DNA from: Gammaproteobacteria bacterium
GTDB taxonomy: Bacteria; Pseudomonadota; Gammaproteobacteria; Steroidobacterales; SZUA-146
NCBI GenBank assembly: GCA_003228965.1
Contig: QIGP01000154.1
Location: 1 to 7,697 of the forward strand
Length of the DNA stretch: 7,697 bases
Reading direction: 5' to 3'
The notes beneath the pieces were generated by a model. The model worked only from the letters and a program-made list of their open reading frames with translations, searched no databases and was not told the origin of the DNA. Below are positions 1 to 5,840 of the stretch, piece after piece. Position 1 is the stretch's first letter. Each line of letters begins with the position of its first letter. A program made the position numbers and the translations under genes.

Positions 1-104
1 TTACGCCATTGCCCTAAAGAGCTACGTCATTGCGAGCCCAAAGGGTTTACGTCATTGCCCTAAAGAGCTACGTCATTGCGAGCCCGAAGGGCGTGGCAAT
101 CTCC
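1..104. repeat. Tandem array of a degenerate palindromic intergenic repeat (ATTGCGAGCCC...GGCAAT type)
   Basis: Two 45-nt copies lie at 1-45 and 47-91 (period 46) and differ at only two positions (c/t at the 6th base, a/g at the 40th). Each copy is itself two diverged half-units starting ACGYCATTGC, at 3, 24, 49 and 70, so the spacing alternates 21, 25, 21. Only the last half-unit keeps a right arm: ATTGC (75-79) and GCCC (82-85) face GGGC (89-92) and GCAAT (96-100) around a GAA loop, giving a small imperfect hairpin. The unit resembles the dispersed 'GTCATTGCGAG...GGCAATCTC' intergenic repeats seen in many bacterial genomes. That link is from memory of the motif, not from a search. No coding potential is evident. 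The array may continue past the left edge of the window. Confidence 0.8.
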
Positions 105-160
105 CAACGCTCGCGCGGCATAACCAATTGAATCCACACCCCAAGAGTACTTCCATGCTG

Positions 161-173
161 GGTCCTGCGGACC
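161..173. repeat. Short perfect inverted repeat in the tsf 3' flank
   Basis: GGTCC (161-165) and GGACC (169-173) form a 5-bp stem with a TGC loop, about 60 nt beyond the tsf stop codon. In the direction of tsf transcription the stem is followed by mixed sequence without a U-tract, so it does not look like a standard intrinsic terminator. It could be a processing or mRNA 3'-end stabilising hairpin, or chance. The rest of 105-233 shows no gene, promoter or clear terminator. Confidence 0.35.
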
Positions 174-233
174 AAGCGGGTGCGCAACAACGGAGAGTGG
201 TTTGTACACAGCCCTTATGGCCCCAGGTTCGTA

Positions 234-1118
234 TCAGCTGTCTTTTTTGCTGTCGCTGACCGTTTTCGCTACCTCTTCAGCGAAGTTTTCGGTCTTTTTC
301 TCAATGCCTTCACCTACTTCAAAACGCACGAAATCAACCACAGACGCGCCTGCGCCCTTCAGAAGCTTGCCTACAGTCTGGTCAGGGTCTTTAACGAACG
401 CCTGGCCAGTTAGTGAAACTTCGTTAACAAACTTGCGCATTTGACCTTCAATCATTTTTTCCATGATGTCAGGCTTCTTGCCAGAGGCTCGTGCCAGCTC
501 TTCTTTGATGCTGCGCTCTTTAGCAACCACAGTGGCATCTACGTCCGTAGGTTCGATGCACATTGGATTCAAAGCAGCGACGTGCATGGCAATATCGCGC
601 GCCAAATCTTCGTCTCCGCCTTCGAGAGCAATCAACACACCAATGCGCGCACCGTGAAGGTACGAAGCCATAGTGGTGCCGCCGCTTACGCGGGCCAGAC
701 GACGCACGCTGATGTTCTCACCGAGTTTGGTAATGAGTTCCCGACGAGCTTCATCGACCGTTCCGCCAGAGGCCAGGTTGGCCGATGCCAGTGCTTCAGC
801 GTCAGCCACGTCACAGCTAGCTGCCGCATCGGCTACGCCTTCAACAAAGCCTGTGAAATTCTCGTCTTTGCCTACGAAGTCGGTCTCGCAGTTAACTTCA
901 ACCAGTACACCGTGGTTACCGGAATGCTTGATGACGATCTTGCCTTCTGCAGCAATACGACCCGCTTTCTTGTCTGCTTTGGCCGCACCGCTCTTACGCA
1001 TGTCTTCAATGGCGACTTCAATGTCTCCGTCAGCTGTGACAAGTGCTTTTTTACATTCCATCATGCCAGCGCCAGTGCGCTCGCGAAGTTCTTTCACCAT
1101 GGATGCCGTAATAGACAT
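234..1118 (-). CDS. tsf: Elongation factor Ts (EF-Ts)
   Basis: This is the cytoplasmic guanine-nucleotide exchange factor that releases GDP from EF-Tu so that it can be reloaded with GTP. The product is 294 residues; E. coli EF-Ts is 283. The N-terminal domain (about 1-55) has the family signature [19 protein letters not shown] (residues 8-26). The TDFV motif at 79-82 contains D80 and F81, the pair that inserts near the Mg2+ site of EF-Tu. [10 protein letters not shown] (131-140), the [11 protein letters not shown] stretch (152-162) and IAMHVAA (176-182) are typical core segments. A charged helical region at about 192-230 fits the coiled-coil protrusion, followed by VSLTGQAFV. The start is set by ATG at 1116-1118 with Shine-Dalgarno AAGAGGA (complement of 1126-1132) 7 nt upstream. 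The stop is TGA. It follows rpsB by 83 nt and is probably cotranscribed with it. The modest extra length sits near residues 95-125 and at the C-terminus. No intrinsic terminator is obvious downstream, and pyrH, a frequent next gene, is not within the remaining 233 nt. Confidence 0.98.
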   Translation of the reverse strand: MSITASMVKELRERTGAGMMECKKALVTADGDIEVAIEDMRKSGAAKADKKAGRIAAEGKIVIKHSGNHGVLVEVNCETDFVGKDENFTGFVEGVADAAASCDVADAEALASANLASGGTVDEARRELITKLGENISVRRLARVSGGTTMASYLHGARIGVLIALEGGDEDLARDIAMHVAALNPMCIEPTDVDATVVAKERSIKEELARASGKKPDIMEKMIEGQMRKFVNEVSLTGQAFVKDPDQTVGKLLKGAGASVVDFVRFEVGEGIEKKTENFAEEVAKTVSDSKKDS

Positions 1119-1158
1119 GGCTAAATCCTCTTAAATCGTGAGTATGAATAGGTCGAAC

Positions 1159-1188
1159 TACGCCGCACGCACTTTGGCGTGCGGCGTA
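1159..1188 (-). terminator. Strong rpsB-tsf intercistronic hairpin (attenuator or processing-site candidate)
   Basis: TACGCCGCACGC (1159-1170) and its exact reverse complement at 1177-1188 form a 12-bp GC-rich stem closed by a 6-nt loop. It begins 13 nt after the rpsB stop codon. On the transcribed strand it is followed by GTTCGACC rather than a U-run, so full intrinsic termination is unlikely. It would more plausibly cause partial termination, protect the rpsB mRNA 3' end, or mark a processing site that sets the S2 to EF-Ts ratio. The structure is read directly from the sequence; the role is inferred. Confidence 0.6.
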
Positions 1189-1201
1189 CTTCATTTGCGC
1201 G

Positions 1202-2113
1202 CTACGCGTCGGTAGCGGGAGCGTCGTCAGCGGCTGGTGCCGCTTCAGCGGCAGGCTTTGCTTCTGCTGCAGGCGCTTCTGCCGCCGGTGCTACTGGAGC
1301 AGCTGCTTTCTTAGGTGCTGCTTTTCGCGCAGGTTTCTTTGCGGCAGGCTTTCTGGTAGCCCGTTTTTTCCTGGGCTTACCGTCTTCGTCCAGCTCTACA
1401 AAATCATCGTCGCCTCCAGCGAGTTCAGGCACAGAAGCCTTCCCTTCAAGCACAGCGTCAGCGACACACTTTGCGTACAGGTTGATCGCGCGCATGGCGT
1501 CATCGTTACCTGGAATCACGTAGTCCACGTCGTCGGGGTTACTGTTGGTATCAACTATACCGATAACAGGAATACCCAATTTCTTGGCTTCGTTGATCGC
1601 AATGCGTTCGTGCATGACGTCAATGATGAAAATTGCATCAGGCAGACCAGGCATGTTTTTAATGCCGCCCAAGGTGCGATCAAGTTTTGTCTTTTCACGC
1701 GTCAGACCCAGTATTTCTTTTTTATTCAGGGCTTCAAACGTGTCGGTTTCTTCCATCGCTTCCAAATCTTTCAAACGCTTGATGGATTGCTTCACGGTTT
1801 TGAAGTTGGTCAACATGCCACCAAGCCAGCGATGGCTGACAAAAGGCATGTTACAACGAAGAGCTTCTTCAGCCAGCGCATCACGCGCAGCACGCTTGGT
1901 GCCGACAAACATGACAGAACCGCCATTGGAAACGAGGTTTTTAATGAAACCGGTTGCGTCGTTAAAGAGTGGTAGACTCTTTTCGAGGTTAATGATGTGA
2001 ATCTTGTTTCGTTCACCAAAAATGTACGGTGCCATTTTTGGGTCCCAGAAGCGCGTTTGGTGTCCAAAGTGCACACCAGCTTCCAGCATTTCCCGCATAG
2101 ATACGGTAGCCAT
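1202..2113 (-). CDS. rpsB: Small ribosomal subunit protein S2 with a long low-complexity C-terminal tail
   Basis: S2 binds the 30S subunit late in assembly, near the head-body junction, with S1 as a neighbour. The product is 303 residues; E. coli S2 is 241. Residues 1 to about 226 are a clear S2 domain: [36 protein letters not shown] (31-45), FVGTKRAA (69-76), [22 protein letters not shown] (starting at 93), [18 protein letters not shown] (starting at 148), and VDTNSNPD...[11 protein letters not shown] (ending at 210). From about residue 230 an acidic linker ([13 protein letters not shown]) leads to a basic Lys/Arg/Ala/Pro segment (247-269) and then an Ala/Pro/Glu-rich acidic tail (271-303, ending DDAPATDA). 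The ATG at 2111-2113 has Shine-Dalgarno AAAGGAG (complement of 2120-2126) 6 nt upstream; the stop is TAG. It is first in the operon with tsf. The tail stays in frame and uses varied codons, so it does not look like a frameshift artefact. Confidence 0.98.
   Translation of the reverse strand: MATVSMREMLEAGVHFGHQTRFWDPKMAPYIFGERNKIHIINLEKSLPLFNDATGFIKNLVSNGGSVMFVGTKRAARDALAEEALRCNMPFVSHRWLGGMLTNFKTVKQSIKRLKDLEAMEETDTFEALNKKEILGLTREKTKLDRTLGGIKNMPGLPDAIFIIDVMHERIAINEAKKLGIPVIGIVDTNSNPDDVDYVIPGNDDAMRAINLYAKCVADAVLEGKASVPELAGGDDDFVELDEDGKPRKKRATRKPAAKKPARKAAPKKAAAPVAPAAEAPAAEAKPAAEAAPAADDAPATDA
1205..1426 (-). other. Lys/Ala/Pro-rich, histone-like C-terminal extension of S2
   Basis: Codons 230-303 of rpsB lie beyond the conserved S2 fold. 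They give acidic (DDD..ELDED), then basic ([15 protein letters not shown] followed by PARKAAPKK), then acidic and alanine-rich (repeated PAAEA-like units and ending DDAPATDA) blocks. The segment should be disordered. The basic block resembles KPAA-type repeats of bacterial histone-H1-like proteins, which suggests RNA or DNA contact; that is an inference from composition only. Confidence 0.8.
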
Positions 2114-2242
2114 TTTAATCTCCTTTCGGGTTAAGCCTCCACGCGCCCTACCCTGCTAACCTCGCTAAATAGAGGCACCCAGCCGGGCGTTGTTGACGCG
2201 TGTGTGAATTTTTACTCTTGAAGCACTGATTGCTAAAAAAGC
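2114..2242 (-). promoter_or_regulatory. Structured 5' leader of rpsB, candidate S2 autoregulatory RNA
   Basis: If transcription starts near 2242, rpsB has a leader of about 129 nt. On the transcribed strand GGGTGCCTC (2180-2172) pairs with GAGGC (2139-2135) and ACCC (2131-2128) to form a 9-bp helix interrupted by a 3-nt bulge. This helix ends one base before the Shine-Dalgarno AAAGGAG. A competing upstream segment (CACGCG and CGCCC within about 2185-2205) can instead pair with the GGGCGCGTG stretch inside the loop. Gammaproteobacterial rpsB leaders are known to mediate feedback by S2. The arrangement here fits that, but I could not compare it with a covariance model. Confidence 0.5.
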
Positions 2243-2258
2243 GCGCGATTTATACCAT
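2230..2258 (+). promoter_or_regulatory. Weak candidate promoter for map-glnD, overlapping the rpsB promoter
   Basis: TTGCTA (2230-2235) and TACCAT (2253-2258) are 17 bp apart and each match four of six consensus sigma-70 bases. The site lies over the rpsB -10 and discriminator on the other strand, so the two polymerases would exclude each other. A map promoter must lie somewhere in the 215-nt divergent region, but this particular choice is tentative. Confidence 0.25.
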
Positions 2259-2277
2259 ACGACGCTGATTTCAACAA
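2241..2277 (-). promoter_or_regulatory. rpsB-tsf promoter: extended -10 with GC-rich discriminator
   Basis: On the minus strand the -10 TATAAA (complement of 2249-2254) is preceded by TGG, giving an extended -10. TTGTTG (complement of 2272-2277) sits 17 bp upstream as a moderate -35; an overlapping TTGAAA would have only a 14-bp spacer. Immediately after the -10 and its following T is an alternating CGCGCGC discriminator (2241-2247). A GC-rich discriminator is typical of ribosomal promoters under stringent (ppGpp/DksA) control. The expected start is around 2242. This combination closely matches what is known of gammaproteobacterial rpsB promoters. Confidence 0.75.
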
Positions 2278-2328
2278 TATCACCGAGACCAAACCCCAAA
2301 ACAGGCTGGTCCAGGATCCAATAAAACC

Positions 2329-3096
2329 ATGAACGTAACCATTAAGTCATTGGAAGAACAGGAAAAAATGCGAGTCGCAGGGCGACTGGCATCGACGGTA
2401 CTGGATATGATCGGCGAGCATGTTCGCGCAGGTGTAACGACCGGCGAACTGGACCAGATCTGTCATAAGTACATCACCGAGGTCCAGGACGCTGTGCCGG
2501 CCCCTCTGAACTACCGCGGGTTTCCCAAATCTGTTTGCACCTCAATCAACCACGTAGTGTGCCACGGCATTCCAGGATCCAAGAAGCTCAAGAAAGGCGA
2601 CGCGGTCAACATCGACGTAACGGTTATCAAAGACGGTTTCCACGGTGACACCAGCCGCATGTTTTTTGTGGGCAAGCCTTCCGTCATCGGTAAACGACTC
2701 TCACAGACCGCGCGCGACGCCATGATTTTGGCAATCAACATAGTCAAACCCGGAACGCGACTTGGCGACATTGGTCACGGCATTCAGACTTTCGTGGAAA
2801 AGAAAGGCTATTCCGTGGTTCGCGAATATTGCGGACACGGCATTGGTCGAGTGTTTCACGAAGACCCGCAGGTAGTGCACTACGGCGAACCCAACACAGG
2901 TTACGAATTGGTGGAAGGCATGACATTCACCATTGAACCGATGGTGAATGCCGGCCGCAAAGAAGTGAAACTTCTTCCAGACGGCTGGACCGTCGTCACC
3001 AAAGATCACTCACTCTCGGCACAGTGGGAGCACACCATTTTAGTAACTAAAGACGGATATGAGGTGCTGACACTGGGCGCCGACGAGATCCTATAG
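2329..3096 (+). CDS. map: Methionine aminopeptidase, type I (MetAP)
   Basis: This cytoplasmic metallopeptidase removes the initiator methionine from nascent proteins whose second residue is small. The product is 255 residues (E. coli 264) and has no N-terminal zinc-finger extension, so it is the short bacterial type Ia form. All five dinuclear-metal ligands are present: D96 (NIDV), D107 (HGDT), H170 (YCGHGIG), E203 (TIEPM) and E234 (QWEHT). The substrate-contacting histidines H79 (VCHG) and H177 (RVFHE) are also intact. The start at ATG 2329 is followed by the usual N-terminus ending in EKMRVAGRLAS. The ribosome site is weak: AGGA at 2313-2316 is 12 nt away. The stop TAG at 3094-3096 is three bases before glnD, so the two are almost certainly cotranscribed. 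Map acts at the ribosome exit, which fits its pairing with rpsB-tsf across the divergent promoter region. Confidence 0.98.
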   Translation: MNVTIKSLEEQEKMRVAGRLASTVLDMIGEHVRAGVTTGELDQICHKYITEVQDAVPAPLNYRGFPKSVCTSINHVVCHGIPGSKKLKKGDAVNIDVTVIKDGFHGDTSRMFFVGKPSVIGKRLSQTARDAMILAINIVKPGTRLGDIGHGIQTFVEKKGYSVVREYCGHGIGRVFHEDPQVVHYGEPNTGYELVEGMTFTIEPMVNAGRKEVKLLPDGWTVVTKDHSLSAQWEHTILVTKDGYEVLTLGADEIL

Positions 3097-3099
3097 TCG

Positions 3100-5763
3100 G
3101 TGAGTGGCTTCAGCTCGCCAGAGAATTTCGACCAGTGGCCCGAGCTGTCGAGCCTGGATGCGCAACTGGGCGAAGACGCAAACGCGATTCAGGCCTATCG
3201 CGCAACGCTCGACAAGACCCGCGCTCGACTACAGGAACGCTTCTCAAACAATGAACCCATTGAAGAATTGGTACGCGACCAGGCGCGACTGGTTGATGCA
3301 ATACTACTACGGCTATGGCGCACGTTTCTCGGGCAACAGTACGGCTCAATGGCGCTAGTTGCCGTGGGCGGCTACGGGCGTGGCGAACTACACCCTGGCA
3401 GTGACATTGACGTCATGTTACTCGTGGGAAAACGCAAAATATCAAGCGACGACACAAAGGGTATCGAGCAATTCCTGGCCATGCTCTGGGACATCGGGCT
3501 TGAAGTTGGACACAGCGTTCGCACGTTAAAGGAATGCGTCAAGGAAGCCAAGACAGACCTCACCATTGTGACGAGCCTGATGGAATCGCGCCTGTTACAT
3601 GGCGATAAAGAACTGTTCGACAAAATGTGTGACGCCACCGGGCCTCGCTCCATGTGGCCCGCCGATACGTTTTTTGACGCCAAGCTAACTGAGCAATTGG
3701 CTCGGCACGCACGCCACCATGACACTGCCAGCAACCTGGAACCCAACGTCAAAAGTGCACCCGGCGGTCTGCGCGACCTGCAAATGGTGGACTGGGTGGC
3801 GAAACGTCACTTCGGCAACAACACCATGCGCGAACTTGTGGCAACTGATTTTCTGAGCGCACACGAGTACAAGTCCCTTGCTCGCGACCGAGCGGTTCTT
3901 TGGAAACTGAGATTCGCGTTACACACAGTCGCAGGCCGACGCGAAGATCGCCTGCTATTTGATTTCCAGGCCAAAATTGCTGAACAGTTCGGTTACGAAG
4001 ACAAGCCCCATAGCCTGGGCGTCGAACAAATGATGCAGGCTTACTACCGAACAGCAATCCGCATAACTCGCCTGAACGAAATGCTCTTGCAGTTGTTTCG
4101 TGAAGCCATACTGAATCCTGGTAAACACACCGGCAAAAAAATTAACGCCGAGTTTCAAATCATCAACAACAATCTCGACGTGACAGATCAAGGATTGTTT
4201 GACCGCCGCCCTAGCGCGCTGCTTGAAGTCTTTGCGCACGTTCAGGAACACGAAGAGATCACGGGAGTTAGCGCAAAGACCATTCGCCTGATACGACAGA
4301 AACGCGAACTCATTGACGATAAATTCAGAAACGACCCTGTTAATCACGAGCTCTTTCTGCAAATACTGTGTGCACCAGCAGGCGTAACCCACGAGCTGCG
4401 ACGAATGAATCGCTACGGTTTGCTTGGGCGCTTCATTCCAGCGTTTGGCAAGATTGTCGGTCTCATGCAGTACGATTTATTTCATGCCTATACCGTAGAT
4501 GCTCACACCCTTTTCGTAGTTAGCAATTTACGCCGCTTTTCGCTGCCTAAATATAACCATGAATTTCCCTACTGCAGCCAAATTATGAAGTCGCTGCCAC
4601 GACCTGAGCTTGCATACCTGGCCGGCTTGTTTCACGACATTGCCAAAGGCCGCGGCGGCGATCACTCAGAGCTTGGGTCGGTCGATGCAGAAGCGTTTTG
4701 CTTGAAATTCGGGTTGGATACCTATGATGCCCGTCTAGTCGGCTGGCTAGTGCGCAATCATTTAGTGCTTTCCGTTACTGCGCAGAAAAAAGACATCGAC
4801 GATCCAGACGTGATTCACGAATTTTCTGAATTAGTGCGTGACGACTTACACCTTAAATACCTGTACGTGCTCACGGTCGCCGACGTGCGAGGAACCAATC
4901 CCGGCATGTGGAACAGCTGGAAGGCCAGCTTGTTTGAAAATTTATATCGCCAGACCCGCCGGGCCCTCGATCGCGGACTCGAAAATCCGATCGATCGCGA
5001 AGAGCTAATTGCGACGACCAAGCGCCAGGCACGATTGCGCATTGAAAACCTTGGCATCGATGAAACGACCCGGGAGTCTGCCTGGAAAAATTTCGATGAC
5101 TCCTATTTCCTGCGCCATTCCTCTGACGAAGTCGCCTGGCATACGCACGTACTCACCGATCACCCGGTCGTGCACAACGTAGTCGCCGCTGTGCGTAACC
5201 TGGCTAGTCCGTCTGGTGGCAGCCTCATGGTGCTTGCACCTCGCTCATCTGAAAGTTTTGCGCGTATTACCGCCGTATTGGAACAACAGGGCTTGACCAT
5301 TTTAGATGCACGCATTACCAATGTTGCCCGCGACTTCAACCTGGATACTTACCGAATCCTGGGAACATCCACATCCAAACACGACGAAACGGAGCGAGCC
5401 GAACGCATTGAAAACGCGATACTGCGTGCGTTTGCAGCAGACGCTACTCCAACCGTAACCCGATCTGCATCGCGTGCTGTAAAAATATTTTCAACACCCA
5501 CCATCACTGACTTTACCGACGACCCGAATGGCCGCTGTACGGTCATGGAAGTTTCGGCCGCCGACCAACCGGGACTGCTTTCACGCATAGGGCAGGCTTT
5601 TCTAAGCGTTGACGTAATGGTGTCGGCCGCTAAAATCACGACCATTGGTGAACGCGCTGAAGACGTATTCTACCTAACCAACCAGGCAGGCAAACCACTC
5701 AGCGTTGACACACGTGCTTCACTTGAACAAGCGCTCGGCGAACTGTTACCGTCGGCCGCTTAA
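3100..5763 (+). CDS. glnD: Bifunctional [protein-PII] uridylyltransferase / uridylyl-removing enzyme
   Basis: GlnD senses glutamine: it uridylylates PII (GlnB/GlnK) when glutamine is low and removes UMP when it is high, and so controls glutamine synthetase adenylylation and Ntr transcription. The 887 residues match the family length (E. coli 890). The nucleotidyltransferase motif GGYGRGELHPGSDID (90-104) carries the catalytic acidic pair D102 and D104. The central region includes NLEPNVKSAPGGLRDL (212-227). The HD hydrolase domain shows H469 (VDAHT), H512-D513 (LFHDIAKGRGGDH, 510-522), D521 and H522. Two C-terminal ACT domains lie at about 707-780 (LMVLAPRSSESFARI) and 813-887 (VSAADQPGLLSRIGQAF), the expected glutamine-sensing part. 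The start is GTG at 3100, 3 nt after the map stop and without a strong Shine-Dalgarno, which suggests translational coupling to map. The stop is TAA. No catalytic residue that I can check is missing. Confidence 0.97.
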   Translation: MSGFSSPENFDQWPELSSLDAQLGEDANAIQAYRATLDKTRARLQERFSNNEPIEELVRDQARLVDAILLRLWRTFLGQQYGSMALVAVGGYGRGELHPGSDIDVMLLVGKRKISSDDTKGIEQFLAMLWDIGLEVGHSVRTLKECVKEAKTDLTIVTSLMESRLLHGDKELFDKMCDATGPRSMWPADTFFDAKLTEQLARHARHHDTASNLEPNVKSAPGGLRDLQMVDWVAKRHFGNNTMRELVATDFLSAHEYKSLARDRAVLWKLRFALHTVAGRREDRLLFDFQAKIAEQFGYEDKPHSLGVEQMMQAYYRTAIRITRLNEMLLQLFREAILNPGKHTGKKINAEFQIINNNLDVTDQGLFDRRPSALLEVFAHVQEHEEITGVSAKTIRLIRQKRELIDDKFRNDPVNHELFLQILCAPAGVTHELRRMNRYGLLGRFIPAFGKIVGLMQYDLFHAYTVDAHTLFVVSNLRRFSLPKYNHEFPYCSQIMKSLPRPELAYLAGLFHDIAKGRGGDHSELGSVDAEAFCLKFGLDTYDARLVGWLVRNHLVLSVTAQKKDIDDPDVIHEFSELVRDDLHLKYLYVLTVADVRGTNPGMWNSWKASLFENLYRQTRRALDRGLENPIDREELIATTKRQARLRIENLGIDETTRESAWKNFDDSYFLRHSSDEVAWHTHVLTDHPVVHNVVAAVRNLASPSGGSLMVLAPRSSESFARITAVLEQQGLTILDARITNVARDFNLDTYRILGTSTSKHDETERAERIENAILRAFAADATPTVTRSASRAVKIFSTPTITDFTDDPNGRCTVMEVSAADQPGLLSRIGQAFLSVDVMVSAAKITTIGERAEDVFYLTNQAGKPLSVDTRASLEQALGELLPSAA

Positions 5764-5797
5764 GAGGTGCCCTTCAGTCGGCACCTCATCAGTTTTC
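5764..5797 (+). terminator. Hairpin after glnD, weak terminator or attenuator
   Basis: GAGGTGCC (5764-5771) pairs perfectly with GGCACCTC (5780-5787) around an 8-nt loop, directly after the glnD stop codon. ATCAG and then TTTT follow. The T-run is short and offset by five bases, so termination would be partial at best. It lies 17 nt before one possible dapC start and 53 nt before the preferred one, so it could set the relative expression of glnD and dapC. Confidence 0.5.
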
Positions 5798-5830
5798 GGC
5801 TAACATGTCATTGCCATTTAACCAGGGGCC

Positions 5831-5835
5831 AGGGA
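5831..5835 (+). promoter_or_regulatory. Ribosome binding site that decides the dapC start
   Basis: AGGGA lies 5 nt before the ATG at 5841. No purine-rich site precedes the in-frame ATG at 5805, whose upstream sequence is TTTTCGGCTAAC. The 12 residues between the two starts (MSLPFNQGPGKV) are not typical of the family, while MNPRIAKLRTYPF is. Confidence 0.55.
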
Positions 5836-5840
5836 AAGTC

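Noticed and set aside
1..104. CRISPR array
   Set aside because: The repeats are contiguous or nearly so with no variable spacers, the half-units are diverged, and no cas gene is present.
161..173. Intrinsic terminator of the rpsB-tsf operon
   Set aside because: The stem is only 5 bp and is not followed by a U-run in the direction of transcription.
441..1134. Long plus-strand open frames (up to 227 codons) lying across tsf
   Set aside because: They are antisense to a fully conserved EF-Ts gene, have no recognisable motif or ribosome site, and their translations are low in family-like features. They follow from codon bias of the real gene.
1205..1426. Possible frameshift or fusion explaining the S2 tail
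   Set aside because: The frame runs without interruption from the conserved S2 core to a normal stop, and the tail has a coherent charge pattern with mixed codons, so a true extension is the simpler reading.
1179..2000. Plus-strand open frames over rpsB, including an Ala/Ser-rich 114-codon frame
   Set aside because: Antisense shadows of rpsB; the Ala/Ser richness simply mirrors the GC-rich Ala codons of the S2 tail.
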